Notes: a model not told the origin generated them from the letters alone. Shown: positions 38,441 to 52,443, numbered from the stretch's first letter. The stretch is DNA of 64,000 nt from Massilia oculi (GCF_003143515.1 NZ_CP029343.1:4402001-4466000); one strand, 5' to 3'. Program-made: numbers and translations.

Positions 38441-38496
38441 TTTACACTGGCGCGCGATCGCGGCTACAATCGCTTCTTTGATGTTAGCGTTAACAT
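38441..38496 (+). promoter_or_regulatory. gntK promoter with LacI-type operator
   Basis: TTTACA and TACAAT are separated by 18 bases (38441-38470), giving a start near 38477. The palindrome ATGTTAGCGTTAACAT (38481-38496) lies just downstream, where a bound repressor would block transcription. It matches the operator at 44830-44845 in 14 of 16 positions. Confidence 0.8.
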
Positions 38497-38502
38497 AAAG
38501 AA

Positions 38503-39021
38503 ATGACGACACAAGCGCGAGACGATGACAAGGGGACGGCCTGGGTAGTCATGGGCGTGAGCGGCTGCGGCAAGAGCAGCATCGGCGCGAAGCTGGCCGC
38601 CGCGCTCGGCGTGCCGTTCATCGAGGGCGACGCCTTTCATTCAGAGGCCAATGTCGCCAAGATGTCGGCCGGTATCCCGCTGACCGACGACGACCGTCGC
38701 GACTGGCTCCTGAACCTGCGCGACAAGCTCGCCGCACGCGAGGGCGGGGCGGTACTGTCGTGTTCCTCGCTCAAGCGCGCCTATCGCGACCTGCTGCGCA
38801 GCGCGGGCGGCGACGTGCGCTTCGCGCACCTGGCCGGCGAGCGCAGCCTGCTCCTCGAGCGCGTCAGCAATCGCCCTGGCCACTACATGCCGCCGTCGCT
38901 GCTCGACAGCCAGCTGAGCACACTCGAACCCCTCCAGCCGGACGAAGCCGGCATTACCCTCGACATCCGCGACAGCCAGGAACAACTGGTCGCGCAAATC
39001 CTCGCCAGCGTCCGCTCGTGA
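38503..39021 (+). CDS. gntK: Gluconokinase
   Basis: This 172-residue P-loop kinase converts D-gluconate to 6-phosphogluconate for the Entner-Doudoroff/pentose phosphate routes. It shows Walker A GVSGCGKSS (about residues 18-26), the gluconate-site motif EGDAFHSEANVAKMSAGIPLTDDDR, SCSSLKRAYRDLLR, and the RPGHYMPPSLLDSQLSTLE lid segment, all standard for GntK. It follows the LacI-family regulator and has its own promoter/operator. Gluconate is also a product of the GH94-type phosphorylase encoded downstream, suggesting a shared role. Confidence 0.94.
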   Translation: MTTQARDDDKGTAWVVMGVSGCGKSSIGAKLAAALGVPFIEGDAFHSEANVAKMSAGIPLTDDDRRDWLLNLRDKLAAREGGAVLSCSSLKRAYRDLLRSAGGDVRFAHLAGERSLLLERVSNRPGHYMPPSLLDSQLSTLEPLQPDEAGITLDIRDSQEQLVAQILASVRS

Positions 39022-39093
39022 CCCGGCGCTACCCGGTTCCCCGCCGCATGCCTATGCCGGCGGGGTAATCGTGCGCGCACCATGCGCTTCGGA

Positions 39094-39149
39094 TGGACAC
39101 GGTCCGAAAAACAGACTATATTTTCCTTTCCTGTTTGGAAAGGTTTCCA
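39094..39149 (+). promoter_or_regulatory. GH16 gene promoter with palindromic operator
   Basis: TGGACA and TATATT are separated by 17 bases (39094-39122). Downstream of the predicted start lies TTGGAAA-GG-TTTCCAA (39135-39150), a LacI-type palindrome distinct from the gntK operator. A second copy is inside the coding sequence at 39302-39315. Confidence 0.65.
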
Positions 39150-39268
39150 ATTCCATATTCCACACGAATCCGCACGACATCATTCGAGACCAACGCACAA
39201 GTTGGCAAGCCGCGGCACGGCCAGCCGGTACGGCCGCATTTTCTTGTAGTGAGATAAGAGGAGTCGAC

Positions 39269-41050
39269 GTGAACTACCAGAACCAGAAATATGGCTCGAG
39301 ATGGAAACCTTTCCACGCGCTTGCCGCAGGCATCCTGCTGGCCTGTGGAGCGCAGGCCGGGGCCAGCGTCACCAATCCGGTGATCGGTCAGCTGCTGTGG
39401 TCGGAGGAGTTCAATGGCAACAGCGTGAACACCGGTGTGTGGAATCTGCAGGACGGTAACGGCTGCCAGATCGGCCTGTGCGGCTACGGCAACGCCGAGC
39501 TGCAGTACTACAGCCCCAATAACGCCAGCATCGTCAACGTGCCCTTCGAATCGGGCACGCGCGCGCTGGCGATCCAGGCGCGTAGCCAGACGATCGGCGG
39601 CAATGTCTTCACCTCGGCCCGGCTCGACACCAGGAACAAGGTGCAGGTGCAGTACGGGATGATCGAGGTGCGCATGGCCACGCCGAACCTCGGCACCGGC
39701 CTGTGGCCGGCCGCGTGGCTGCTGGGCGTCAGTCCGCAGACCTGGCCGCGCAACGGCGAGATCGACATCATGGAGATGGGCCACAAGGCGTCCGGCCGCG
39801 CCGAGGGCGGGGCGCCGTCGTCGAACCACTTCGTCGGCTCGAACGTGATCACCTGGCAGCAGGCCGCCTGCGTGCCCGGCAACGAAAGCTGCGCCGCCTC
39901 GACCGCGTGGCAGACCAAGAACTGGTACGTGCCCCAGAACTCGCTCGCGAACCGCTTCGTCACCTACCGCTTCTATTGGGACGAGAGCCAGATGCGCTTC
40001 ACGACGGTCGACAACGGCGTCGAGCACAATATGTACAACGCGCCGCTGCCGGTCAATTCGTCAGCATTGCAGGCGCCGTTCTACCTGTTGCTGAACATGG
40101 CCGTGGGCGGCAACTTCACCGACGCCGCCAACCCGGGCCAGGTCACGGCGCCGCTGCCCGGCACCATGTACGTCGACTACGTGCGCGTCTACCAGATGGA
40201 CGGCAAGGGACAGGTGAAGCTGGGCGACCAGACCGTGCCGGAAGTCGCCGGCAAGTTCGGCGTGTTCACCGACACCACGGCGGTCAACAACAAGCTGGTG
40301 GCGGGGACGAGTTCCGACATCTTCCTGTGGAACGCCGCCTCCACCGGCGCCGGCAACACCGCGCCGTTCGAGGGCAGCAACGTCATCGCCTGGAACTACA
40401 CGACGCCCGGACAGTGGTTCGGCGGCGGCATCCAGGCGCGCCAGGCGCGCAACCTGAGCAACTACCGCGCCAACGGCACCGTCAAGTTCCGCATCCGGAT
40501 CCCGGCCAATGTCGGCTTCAGGATCGGCATCGGCGACACCTACACGAACCAGAACTGGGTGAACTTCCCGGCCAACACCACGGCATTTGGATTGACGCGC
40601 AACGGCCAGTGGGGCCAGGCGTCGATTCCCGTCTCGACCCTGCTCGGGCCACTAGTCGCGGCGCAGTCGCTCCACGACATCTTCATGATCTCGAGCATCG
40701 ACGGCGCGCTGCCGTCATCGAGCTTCCAGTTCGCGATCGACGACATCGTGTGGGAGTCGGGCGGCGGCGGCGCCACGCCGCAGCCGGAGCCGAGCGGCCC
40801 GACCTCGGTCAGCCAGACCTCGTCGACGATGCTGCAGTTCCGGACCACCACCGGCAGCTGGGCCGACGTGCACTACACCGTCAACAACGGGCCGCAGCAG
40901 AACGTGCGGATGCAGCTCAGCGGCGCCAACAACACGTACACGGCGGGCGGGCTGAAGATCGGGGACGTGGTGCGCTACTGGTTCACCTACTGGGACGCGC
41001 AGCGCGGGTTTGCGGTGGATACCCAGCAGCAGACGCATACGATGCAGTGA
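39269..41050 (+). CDS. Secreted GH16 beta-glucanase (laminarinase-type) with CBM56-like tail
   Basis: This 593-residue exported enzyme has a signal peptide (about residues 10-33). The GH16 catalytic domain (about 38-310) carries the ExDxxE signature in NGEIDIMEMGH and the WPAAWLLG segment. A second beta-sandwich region (about 320-510) is a likely carbohydrate-binding domain. The C-terminal 85 residues (TSVSQTSSTMLQF to RYWFTYWDAQRGF) resemble CBM56, which binds beta-1,3-glucan. Laminarin-type endo-hydrolysis is therefore likely. The start is GTG at 39269 with GAGGAG six bases before it. It is convergent with the phosphorylase gene, with a 9-base gap. Confidence 0.9.
   Translation: MNYQNQKYGSRWKPFHALAAGILLACGAQAGASVTNPVIGQLLWSEEFNGNSVNTGVWNLQDGNGCQIGLCGYGNAELQYYSPNNASIVNVPFESGTRALAIQARSQTIGGNVFTSARLDTRNKVQVQYGMIEVRMATPNLGTGLWPAAWLLGVSPQTWPRNGEIDIMEMGHKASGRAEGGAPSSNHFVGSNVITWQQAACVPGNESCAASTAWQTKNWYVPQNSLANRFVTYRFYWDESQMRFTTVDNGVEHNMYNAPLPVNSSALQAPFYLLLNMAVGGNFTDAANPGQVTAPLPGTMYVDYVRVYQMDGKGQVKLGDQTVPEVAGKFGVFTDTTAVNNKLVAGTSSDIFLWNAASTGAGNTAPFEGSNVIAWNYTTPGQWFGGGIQARQARNLSNYRANGTVKFRIRIPANVGFRIGIGDTYTNQNWVNFPANTTAFGLTRNGQWGQASIPVSTLLGPLVAAQSLHDIFMISSIDGALPSSSFQFAIDDIVWESGGGGATPQPEPSGPTSVSQTSSTMLQFRTTTGSWADVHYTVNNGPQQNVRMQLSGANNTYTAGGLKIGDVVRYWFTYWDAQRGFAVDTQQQTHTMQ
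39302..39315 (+). promoter_or_regulatory. Second GH16 operator-like palindrome inside the gene
   Basis: TGGAAACCTTTCCA is the reverse complement of the core at 39136-39149 (TGGAAAGGTTTCCA). The centres are 166 bases apart, a spacing suited to repression by looping. It overlaps codons for the early signal-peptide region. Confidence 0.55.
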
Positions 41051-41059
41051 CGGCGCCGG

Positions 41060-43429
41060 TCATGGAACCGTGACCTCCAGGCGGTAGGTGCGGCCCGCGT
41101 CGATGTTGTCGATGCGGGCCGCGGGCAGGGGGACGCCATCGCAGGTTACCTCGACCCGGTCGACCGCGCCGCGCTGGATGTCGACCTCGAAGGTCGCACC
41201 GCGGAAGCGCCGCGTCACCTTCATGCCGTCCCAGCCGGACGGCAGTTGCGGCGCCACCGTCAGGCCTTTCAGGTCGCCTTTCAGGCCGCACAGGCCCTCG
41301 ATCAGGCAGCGATAGACCCAGGCCACGGTGCCGGTGTTGAACAGCTGGCTCGACCGGCCGGCGGTGCGCGGATACTCCTTGTAGGCGCCGCGGTAGTAAT
41401 TGGGGATGAACACCGGCAGCTGGCCGCGCTGCAGGTAGTCGTCCAGGCCGGGGCCGGGGATCATCTTGCGCAGCGCGTCGAAGGCGCGGTCGGCTTCGCC
41501 GATCTTGTACAGGCTGTAGATGTAGAACACCGAAGCGTGGTTGTACACGGCGCCGTTCTCGGCCGAGCCGGGATGCTTCTGCGTGACGCGGCCGACGTCC
41601 TCGCGCATGCCGCTGTAGGGCGGCGCGAACATCTGCACGCCGTAGGGCGTGCGCAACTGCTCGTCGATCGCCTCCAGCATCAGTGCGCGCTGCCTGGCGC
41701 TGGCGGCGCCCGATAGAAAGGCCCAGCTTTGCGGGTTCAGGTAGATGCGGCCCTCGGTATCGCTGGCGACACCGAACTTGACGTTGTCGTCGGTGATGCC
41801 GCGTGCGAACCAGGCGCCGTCCCACAGGTGGGCTTCGGCGGCGCCGTTCATCGCCTCGGCGCCGGCGCGGTAGCGCGTCAGCGAAGCGGCGTCGCCGCGC
41901 GCCGCGCACACGTCGGCCCACAGGTTCAGCGCATGGGCCGCCGCCACCGTCAGCCAGCCCGAAACGCCGCGGCCCTTGTAGCCGACCATATTCATCGGAT
42001 CGCACCAGTCTCCCTGCTCGATATAGGACAGGCCGCGCGCATCGCGCCGCTGCAACAGCCAGTCCATCGCCAGCGAGATGCGTTCGAACGCGGTTTTCAC
42101 TGCGCCGTCGTGGGTGGCGACCGGTACGTCGAGTATGCCGGCGTCGCCCGTCTCGTCGAGATAGGCGCGCAGGCATACCGGCAGCCACACGCAGTGGTCG
42201 GTGTGGGGGATCTGGTTGATGTATTTCAGTTCGGCGCCTTCGAACAGCAGGATCCCGTCCGGCATCGCGCCATTGGCTTCCTGCTGGGAGAGCGCATGCA
42301 GGAAGGCGGCGCGCGCCGCCGCCGGCTTGACGAAGGCCATGCCCATATTGTCCTGCAGGTAGTTGCGGGTCTGCGGATCGGTGCTCAGGCGGTTGACGTC
42401 GCCGTGGTAGTAGACCTGGCGCGCGAGCCAGGTGTTGACGAAGTTGTCGAGTTCACGGTCCGGGGTCGCGATCCGGAGCACGCCTTCGCCCTCGAGGATA
42501 TAGGCCGCGTAGTCGCGCGCCGCGGCGGCGAAGCCTTCTTCGCTCAGGTATTTCGCGCGCAGGGACGCGATCTCGGCATCGTCGAAGGCGGGGCCGAACA
42601 GGAAGCGGCGCGTGGTGGCTTCGCTCGGCGCCAGCGCCAGGCGGTACTGGACCACGGCGGCCGGCGTCTCGTAGCGCGCGTCGCCGCAGCCCAGGCGTTC
42701 GCCCGCCAGCGCGGACGGCGCATGCAGGCCGCCTTCGCCTTCGAAGGCGATCTGGCCAACCTCCCAGGCGTCCGGTGCCTGCTCGCACAGCAGCACCGTG
42801 CGGTCCTTGAAGAGGCGGTTCTTGAAATAGTCTTCGAGCTTCTGGTAGGGCGTGACGCTGGAAGCGACGATGCCACCCAGGTCGTGGCGGTACTCGGCCG
42901 ACTGGTTCATCCACGACATGTAGCCGATCGTGAAATAGGGGTAGACGCTGATGCGGCGCGGGCGGTCCCACAGGTTCGTCACTTCCATCGACCACAGCTC
43001 GGCGACGTCGTCCACCGGCAGGCCGAGCACGAGTTCGATGCGGATGCCGGATTTCTCGACGGTCCAGCGCAGGTCGTGGCGGCCGACCGAGAATTCGAAG
43101 CGGTCGACGCTGGCGCGCACCGGTTCGTAGGGCGCCGAGAACAGCTCGCCCGTGTCTTCGTCCTTGACGTAGAAGAAGCGGCCCGGATGGTGGGCGTAGT
43201 AATGCTGCTCCGGCTGCATGAAGGATTTCGCCTGCATGTTCGGCGCGTGCGAATACTTGCTCGGTTCCGGCTGCATGAACTGGGCGGTGGCATAGCCGCG
43301 GCAGGTCGACTGGATCATCATCCTGCGGTTCCACAGGAAGCCGCCGGCCTGCGGCATCGCGGTGGGGCTGGTGAGCACGTAGCGGTCGTCTTGCGGGTGC
43401 AGCATGGATGGGATCTCCCGTGTTTTCAT
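41060..43429 (-). CDS. GH94-family phosphorylase, cellobionic-acid-phosphorylase-like
   Basis: This cytoplasmic 789-residue phosphorylase has no signal peptide. The length and landmark sequences fit the GH94 cellobionic acid phosphorylase group: [21 protein letters not shown] near the N-terminus, [26 protein letters not shown], the catalytic-Asp region [18 protein letters not shown], and [18 protein letters not shown] near the phosphate site. Such enzymes split 4-O-beta-glucosyl-gluconate with phosphate into glucose 1-phosphate and gluconate. A gluconokinase lies nearby under a matching operator, which supports this substrate over cellobiose or chitobiose. The start overlaps the sugar-transporter stop by four bases, so the two are coupled. 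Confidence 0.85.
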   Translation of the reverse strand: MKTREIPSMLHPQDDRYVLTSPTAMPQAGGFLWNRRMMIQSTCRGYATAQFMQPEPSKYSHAPNMQAKSFMQPEQHYYAHHPGRFFYVKDEDTGELFSAPYEPVRASVDRFEFSVGRHDLRWTVEKSGIRIELVLGLPVDDVAELWSMEVTNLWDRPRRISVYPYFTIGYMSWMNQSAEYRHDLGGIVASSVTPYQKLEDYFKNRLFKDRTVLLCEQAPDAWEVGQIAFEGEGGLHAPSALAGERLGCGDARYETPAAVVQYRLALAPSEATTRRFLFGPAFDDAEIASLRAKYLSEEGFAAAARDYAAYILEGEGVLRIATPDRELDNFVNTWLARQVYYHGDVNRLSTDPQTRNYLQDNMGMAFVKPAAARAAFLHALSQQEANGAMPDGILLFEGAELKYINQIPHTDHCVWLPVCLRAYLDETGDAGILDVPVATHDGAVKTAFERISLAMDWLLQRRDARGLSYIEQGDWCDPMNMVGYKGRGVSGWLTVAAAHALNLWADVCAARGDAASLTRYRAGAEAMNGAAEAHLWDGAWFARGITDDNVKFGVASDTEGRIYLNPQSWAFLSGAASARQRALMLEAIDEQLRTPYGVQMFAPPYSGMREDVGRVTQKHPGSAENGAVYNHASVFYIYSLYKIGEADRAFDALRKMIPGPGLDDYLQRGQLPVFIPNYYRGAYKEYPRTAGRSSQLFNTGTVAWVYRCLIEGLCGLKGDLKGLTVAPQLPSGWDGMKVTRRFRGATFEVDIQRGAVDRVEVTCDGVPLPAARIDNIDAGRTYRLEVTVP

Positions 43430-44802
43430 GGCGCCGCCTTGCGCGCCGCCAGATCGAGCTGGATGCGGGCCAGCAGCTTGCCGTCGAGGTTATAGAAGCA
43501 CATGACCAGCACCGCCAGCAGGGCGAACGAGGCCGGCACGAAGGACATCAGCCACACGATGCCGGCCTGCGAGCCGGTGGTCTGCGCGGCATTCGGCACG
43601 TAGCCCAGGGCCGTGAACACGGCGCCGATCACGCTCACCGCGACCGCGGTGCCGAGCTTCTGCGAGAAGGTGGCGGCGGCGAAAGTCATGGCGGTGGCGC
43701 GGCGGCCGGTGGTCCATTCGTTGTAGTCGGCGGTGTCCGCGTACATCGAGAACGCCAGCGGCGACTTGGGGCCGAGCACGAAGCCGGTGGCCGCCTGCAG
43801 CACGAACATCAGGTCGATGCGGTCGACGGGGATCAGGAAGAAGGCGGCGGAGAATACGGCGGTCGCGCTCATCAGGACGATCATCAGCAGCTTCTTGTCG
43901 ACGTAGCGGGTCATCAGCGGCGTGCAGGCCGCGCCGATGGCGGCGAAGATCATATAGGTCGGCACGAAGCTGGCCATCAGCTCGGGGCGTTCGACCACGT
44001 ACTTGAAGTAATAGGCCGAGGTGGTGGTGCGCAGGGTGATGGTCACCATGATCACCAGGGCCAGCACGAACAGCACGACCCAGGGACGGTTGGCGGCCAG
44101 GTCGCGGATGTCGCGCAGCACGTCGCTCTTCTGGCCGGGCGGCGGCGCAATGCGCTCGCGGGTGTTGGCAAACGTGATCAGGAACATCAGTGCGGCGGCG
44201 ATGCTCCAGGCGACCATGGTCAGCTGCCAGCCGCGCTCGTTGTCGCCGTTGCCGAGCCATCCCACCATGGCCGGCGTGGCCGCCGTGACCAGTGTGCCAC
44301 CGGCGAAGGCGAAGATGAAGCGCAGGCCATTGATGGTCGAGCGTTCCTGCGGATCGGCCGACATCACGCCGGACAGCGCGTTGTAGGGGATGTTGACGCA
44401 GGTATAGAACACCATCATCGCCAGGTAGCTGGCGTAGGCCCAGATCAGTTTGCCGCCGGCGTCGAGGTCGGGCGTGGTGTAGGTGAGTACCGCGGCAGCG
44501 CCGAGCGGAATCGACATCCAGACCAGGTAGGGGCGGAACTTGCCGAAGCGGGTGCTCGTACGGTCGGCGGCGGCGCCGATCAGCGGATCGGTGAAGGCAT
44601 TGACCAGCTTGATCGAGGCGAGCAGGGTGGCGGCTTGCGCCGCCGAGATGCCGAAGGTGTCGGTATAGAAGATCAGCAGGAAGGTCGCGATATTGGCCCA
44701 ATAAAAATTGAAGCCCATATCGGCCACGCCATAGCTGAGCTTTTCGCGCCAGCCGAGGGGGGCGTTCGCTGCTGCAGGTGTCTCGGGCCCGCGCTTGAAC
44801 AT
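43426..44802 (-). CDS. GPH-type MFS sugar transporter
   Basis: This 458-residue inner-membrane symporter of the glycoside-pentoside-hexuronide family has about twelve hydrophobic segments. Family landmarks are [15 protein letters not shown] near the N-terminus, [26 protein letters not shown] (loop 2-3), and [31 protein letters not shown] in the second half. It is the first gene of a two-gene operon with the GH94-like phosphorylase (ATGA overlap). It probably imports the disaccharide or aldobionate the phosphorylase splits. GGAGAC precedes the start. A sigma-70 promoter and a LacI-type operator lie directly upstream. Confidence 0.9.
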   Translation of the reverse strand: MFKRGPETPAAANAPLGWREKLSYGVADMGFNFYWANIATFLLIFYTDTFGISAAQAATLLASIKLVNAFTDPLIGAAADRTSTRFGKFRPYLVWMSIPLGAAAVLTYTTPDLDAGGKLIWAYASYLAMMVFYTCVNIPYNALSGVMSADPQERSTINGLRFIFAFAGGTLVTAATPAMVGWLGNGDNERGWQLTMVAWSIAAALMFLITFANTRERIAPPPGQKSDVLRDIRDLAANRPWVVLFVLALVIMVTITLRTTTSAYYFKYVVERPELMASFVPTYMIFAAIGAACTPLMTRYVDKKLLMIVLMSATAVFSAAFFLIPVDRIDLMFVLQAATGFVLGPKSPLAFSMYADTADYNEWTTGRRATAMTFAAATFSQKLGTAVAVSVIGAVFTALGYVPNAAQTTGSQAGIVWLMSFVPASFALLAVLVMCFYNLDGKLLARIQLDLAARKAAP

Positions 44803-44829
44803 GCTTGTCTCCAGATCTTGTGATTTGTT

Positions 44830-44881
44830 ATGTGAGCGCTAACATGCTGCCAAGTATGCCGTCAGCCGCACAGCCTGTCAA
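44830..44881 (-). promoter_or_regulatory. Promoter and LacI-type operator of the transporter-phosphorylase operon
   Basis: On the minus strand, TTGACA (44881-44876), a 17-base spacer and CATACT (44858-44853) predict a start near 44846. The operator ATGTGAGCGCTAACAT (plus strand 44830-44845) begins right at the start site. It matches the gntK operator in 14 of 16 positions and sits in nearly the same place relative to +1. Confidence 0.8.
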
Positions 44882-44936
44882 ACAATGAATGGTTCGCCCG
44901 CCGCGTCCACTCGACCAGTGGCGCCCGCTTCAAGGC

Positions 44937-44942
44937 TATAAT
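44937..44942 (+). promoter_or_regulatory. -10 box before the membrane-protein gene
   Basis: A perfect TATAAT lies about 36 bases before the chosen start at 44978. No good -35 is visible at 16-18 bases upstream. Confidence 0.4.
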
Positions 44943-44977
44943 TTCATTTTTGCAATTTTATGGCAAGAAGGAAGCAA

Positions 44978-45541
44978 ATGACCGCTGCGCGCGTGGCGAG
45001 ACATGTCGCCCATATCGGTATCACGGTGGCGGCATTCCTCGCGATGAACGCGCTCAACGAGCTGTTTTTCATCGGGATGGAATACAGCCAGGGCATCAAC
45101 TGGATGTTCCTCCCAGCCGGGATACGGCTGCTGGCCACGCTGCTGTTCGGTTTTTCCGGATTCATCGGGCTGCTGTTGGTGAGCCTCTTTCTGAATCTCT
45201 CGCACTTCGCGTTCACCGACAACGTGCGCGCGGTGGGCGGCGCGCTGGCCGCGGCGGGCGGCCCCTACCTGGCTTACCTGTTCGCCAAGCACTGGTATAA
45301 CCTGGGCCCACGCCTCGAGAACCTGACGCCGCGGCGGCTGCTGTGCACCGGCGTGCTGTGCGGTGTCGCAAGTCCAGCCGCCCATCACGCCCTGACCTGG
45401 GTGCAGACAGGCCTCGTCGACTGGACCGCGGTCGCGGCGATGATGAGCGGCGATATCCTGGGCATCCTGGTCGTCCTCTACATCGCGAAAGGATGGATCA
45501 CGCTGACCGATCCGCGCGATGTCGCCGATTACCACGCCTGA
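44978..45541 (+). CDS. Hypothetical integral membrane protein (MASE1-like features)
   Basis: I cannot assign a function. The 187-residue protein has about five hydrophobic helices and no soluble domain. Segments WMFLPAGIRLLATLLFGFSGFIGLLLVSLF and the later GVLCGVASPAAHH recall the MASE1 class of membrane sensor domains, which are usually fused to signalling domains; here the domain stands alone. The start at 44978 follows GAAGGA; ATG 44960 would add six residues. It is convergent with the MCP gene that follows. Confidence 0.65.
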   Translation: MTAARVARHVAHIGITVAAFLAMNALNELFFIGMEYSQGINWMFLPAGIRLLATLLFGFSGFIGLLLVSLFLNLSHFAFTDNVRAVGGALAAAGGPYLAYLFAKHWYNLGPRLENLTPRRLLCTGVLCGVASPAAHHALTWVQTGLVDWTAVAAMMSGDILGILVVLYIAKGWITLTDPRDVADYHA

Positions 45542-45550
45542 GGGGCGCAC

Positions 45551-45570
45551 GCCCGGCCTTCGTGCCGGGC
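45551..45570. terminator. Hairpin between convergent genes
   Basis: GCCCGGC, a 6-base loop and GCCGGGC form a perfect 7-bp stem between the membrane-protein stop and the convergent MCP stop. There is no clear T-run in either direction. Confidence 0.4.
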
Positions 45571-45642
45571 AGGGCCGTGCATGAAAAAGACAGCCGTGCC
45601 CGGTGCGGGGACGGCGGTCTTGTCATGCGCGGGGTGAAGGAA

Positions 45643-47388
45643 TCAGAACTCTTCCCACTCCGACTCATTCACCTTCGCTGGTGCGGCAGGCTTGCCGGCC
45701 GCCTTGGCAGCTGCCGGCTTCGAAGCCGGCCTGGCCGCGGGCGCTGGCTTGGCCGCCGCTTGCGCCGCCGGCTTGGCCAGCGCCGGCCGTGCCGGCGGCC
45801 GCTTCACCGGCGTCACTGGCGCCGCTGGCGTCACATGGCGCGCATCGAGCTTGAACACATCGACCACCTGCGCCAGGCGCTGCGCCTGATCCTGCAGCGC
45901 CGCGGTGGCGGCGGTGGCTTCCTCGACCAGCGCCGCGTTCTGCTGGGTCGCGTTATCCATCTGGCCCATGGCCTGGTTGACCTGGTCGATGCCGGTGATC
46001 TGTTCCTGGCTGGCCGACGAGATTTCTCCCATGATGTCGGTCACGCGCTGGATCGAGTCGACCACTTCGCGCATCGTCGCGCCGGTGTGGTCGACCAGCT
46101 TGGTGCCGGTGTCGACCTTCTCGACCGAGTCGCCGATCAGCTGCTTGATTTCCTTGGCGGCGGCGGCCGAGCGCTGCGCCAGCGTGCGTACTTCCGAGGC
46201 CACGACCGCGAAGCCGCGGCCCTGTTCGCCGGCGCGCGCCGCTTCGACGGCCGCGTTCAGCGCCAGGATATTGGTCTGGAAGGCGATGCCGTCGATGACC
46301 GAAATGATGTCGACGATCTTGCGCGACGAATCGTTGATCGAGCCCATGGTGGCGACCACCTGGTCGACCGCCTGGCCGGCCTGGGTGGCGACGCTCGAGG
46401 CGGCGATCGCCAGCTGGTTGGCCTGGCGCGCGTTGTCGGCGTTCTGGCGCACGGTGCCGGTCAGTTCTTCCATCGAGGCGGCGGTTTCTTCCAGCGCCGC
46501 GGCTTGCTGTTCGGTGCGGCTGGACAGGTCGAAACTGCCGGCCGCGATCTCGCTCGAGGCGCCGCTGATGGTTTGCGTGCCGCTGCGCACCTCGTCGACG
46601 ATCTTCGACAGCGAGGTATTCATATGGCCCAGGGCGCGCAGCAGGGCGCCGGTTTCGTCGGTGGCCTTGCTGTCGATTTCCACCGTCAGGTCGCCTGACG
46701 CCACCTGCTCGGCCGCATGCACCGCCTGGCGCAGCGGACGGGTGATCGAGCGGGTCAGCAGCCAGGCGAACACGCCGCCCAGCAGCAGGGCGCCGGCGGC
46801 CAGCGAGCCGATCACGAAGTTGCCGCGGCTGGCGGTGCTGGCGATCAGCTCGGCGCTGGCGGCGACGCGCTTGTGCTGCAGGTCGACCAGTTCCTTGACG
46901 CGTTCCTGGTAGGCCTTGGCGGCCGGGGTGAATTGCTGGTTCAGGATCTGTTCCGCCAGCTCGACATTGCCGTCGGCCTTGGCCTTGACCGCGCCATCGC
47001 GGGCCTTGCTGTAGGCGGTGCGGTGTTCCATCACCGACTTGAACAGGGCGGTCTCGTCGTCGCCGCTGATCAAGGGTTCGATTCGCTTGACCAGGTCGGC
47101 CGACAGCTTGCCGGTGGCGGCCGAGTCTTCCTTGAAGTAGTCGGTCAGCGACGGGTCGCTGCTCTTGACGATGGCGGCGGTGCGGCGCACGGCGGCGAAG
47201 ATCTGGGTGTACCACTCGGCGATCATGCGCTCCTTCGCCAGCGGTTCTGCCAGAATCGACGACGTCTCCTGGGCAACCTGGTTCAGGCGCCAGACGCCGA
47301 CGGTGGCGATGATGACAGTCATCAGTAGCGTCAGGGCGAAGCCGGCGGCCAGGCGCGTACCTATGTTAAGTTTGATGAAATTGCCCAT
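45643..47388 (-). CDS. Methyl-accepting chemotaxis protein with CheR-docking tail
   Basis: This 581-residue chemoreceptor has two TM helices (about residues 10-32 and 190-213), a four-helix-bundle type periplasmic sensor between them, a HAMP region, and the signalling hairpin [34 protein letters not shown] long Ala/Pro/Lys-rich linker ends in ESEWEEF, a WEEF-type pentapeptide that tethers the methyltransferase CheR and the demethylase CheB. The ligand is unknown. No other chemotaxis genes are adjacent, although a second MCP lies at 35.5 kb. Confidence 0.92.
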   Translation of the reverse strand: MGNFIKLNIGTRLAAGFALTLLMTVIIATVGVWRLNQVAQETSSILAEPLAKERMIAEWYTQIFAAVRRTAAIVKSSDPSLTDYFKEDSAATGKLSADLVKRIEPLISGDDETALFKSVMEHRTAYSKARDGAVKAKADGNVELAEQILNQQFTPAAKAYQERVKELVDLQHKRVAASAELIASTASRGNFVIGSLAAGALLLGGVFAWLLTRSITRPLRQAVHAAEQVASGDLTVEIDSKATDETGALLRALGHMNTSLSKIVDEVRSGTQTISGASSEIAAGSFDLSSRTEQQAAALEETAASMEELTGTVRQNADNARQANQLAIAASSVATQAGQAVDQVVATMGSINDSSRKIVDIISVIDGIAFQTNILALNAAVEAARAGEQGRGFAVVASEVRTLAQRSAAAAKEIKQLIGDSVEKVDTGTKLVDHTGATMREVVDSIQRVTDIMGEISSASQEQITGIDQVNQAMGQMDNATQQNAALVEEATAATAALQDQAQRLAQVVDVFKLDARHVTPAAPVTPVKRPPARPALAKPAAQAAAKPAPAARPASKPAAAKAAGKPAAPAKVNESEWEEF

Positions 47389-51581
<4,193 letters not shown>

Positions 51582-51588
51582 TCCATCA

Positions 51589-51646
51589 GGCCGGTGGACC
51601 GGCGATGGTGGGCGTAGCCACCCATCGCCGGTCCACCGGCCGTTTT
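51589..51646 (+). terminator. Long (20-bp) hairpin terminator after eno
   Basis: The perfect 20-bp arms at 51589-51608 and 51622-51641 enclose a 13-base loop and are followed by GTTTTC. It starts 7 bases after the eno stop and ends about 20 bases before ftsB. Such a stable structure should strongly separate eno from ftsB transcription or cap the eno mRNA 3' end. Confidence 0.85.
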
Positions 51647-51665
51647 CATTCCTCTCTTTGCCGCC

Positions 51666-52025
51666 ATGCGCCTGATCACGATCGCCCTTGCCGTCCTGCT
51701 CGTGCTGATCCAGTACCCACTCTGGCTCGGTAAAGGGGGCTGGCTGTCCGTGGCCGACATGCAGGGCCAGGTCGAGGCCACGCGGCTCAAGACCGAACAG
51801 CTCACCGCGCGCAACGCCAAGCTGGCCTCGGAGGTCATCGACCTGAGGGACGGCCTGGGGGCGGTCGAAGAGCGCGCGCGCTACGACCTGGGCATGATCA
51901 AGCAGGGCGAGATCTTCGTGCAGGTGCTGCGCAAGAACGAGCAGCCGGTCGAGTCGATGACCGTACCACCTCCGCCGCCACCGTCGAAGAACGGCGCCAA
52001 GCCAGAAGCGACCCCGACCCACTGA
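51666..52025 (+). CDS. ftsB: Cell division protein FtsB
   Basis: This 119-residue bitopic inner-membrane divisome protein has a short N-terminus, one TM helix (about residues 4-20), a periplasmic coiled coil ([30 protein letters not shown]), and the conserved [14 protein letters not shown] segment typical of FtsB, which pairs with FtsL and FtsQ to activate septal wall synthesis. A Pro-rich C-terminal tail after residue 95 is extra and low-complexity. Its location after eno is the usual one. Confidence 0.93.
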   Translation: MRLITIALAVLLVLIQYPLWLGKGGWLSVADMQGQVEATRLKTEQLTARNAKLASEVIDLRDGLGAVEERARYDLGMIKQGEIFVQVLRKNEQPVESMTVPPPPPPSKNGAKPEATPTH

Positions 52026-52034
52026 TCCATCCTC

Positions 52035-52319
52035 ATGAGTAAACAGAATTCCCCGATCGACCCCGCCAGCCTCGATTCGCTCGATGCGATTGCGGACTGC
52101 CTGGCCGATGCTTTCGAAGACGGCGATGGCGCCATCGTTGGCGCCGCGCTGAAGGCGGTATCGCAGGCGCCGGGACTGGGCGCGCTGGCCGCCGCGGTCG
52201 GCGTGCCGCGCGAGCAGCTGGGCGCTGCGTTGGCGTCAGGCGAGTTCGACCTCGATCTCACGCTCGAGATCATGAAGGTGGTCGATTTGCACATGAGCGG
52301 TGGGCGTAGCGGCGATTGA
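52035..52319 (+). CDS. Antidote-like (HTH) protein without adjacent toxin
   Basis: This 94-residue protein has a compact helical region (DAIADCLADAFEDGDGAIVGAALKAVSQAPGLGALAAAVGVPREQLGAALASGEF) that resembles the putative addiction-module antidote/HigA-like DNA-binding family. No RelE/HigB-type toxin gene flanks it; the neighbours are ftsB and dps. It is nine bases after ftsB and probably shares its transcript. It may be an orphan antitoxin, or a repurposed regulator; DNA binding and toxin pairing are both unproven here. Confidence 0.6.
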   Translation: MSKQNSPIDPASLDSLDAIADCLADAFEDGDGAIVGAALKAVSQAPGLGALAAAVGVPREQLGAALASGEFDLDLTLEIMKVVDLHMSGGRSGD

Positions 52320-52354
52320 GCCGCGGCAGCGGTGTCGCCACCGCCCTTGAACAG

Positions 52355-52382
52355 CGTCGTTCCCGCCTTCGCGGGAACGACG
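52355..52382. repeat. REP-like palindrome/hairpin
   Basis: The perfect 12-bp arms CGTCGTTCCCGC and GCGGGAACGACG enclose CTTC. The arm sequence has the form of short palindromes that recur in intergenic DNA of many betaproteobacteria, and the hairpin could also act as a 3' end for the antidote gene. No second copy of this palindrome was seen in the window. Confidence 0.5.
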
Positions 52383-52443
52383 TGCTGGCGCTGACGATTC
52401 CAGCGCCGATCATGCGGCCCATCGGGACCGCAACCTCACATCA

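Noticed and set aside
41060..44802. Chitobiose utilisation, as an alternative reading of GH94 plus transporter
   Set aside because: Landmark sequences and a gluconokinase under a matching operator favour cellobionic acid. No amino-sugar kinase or deacetylase genes are nearby.
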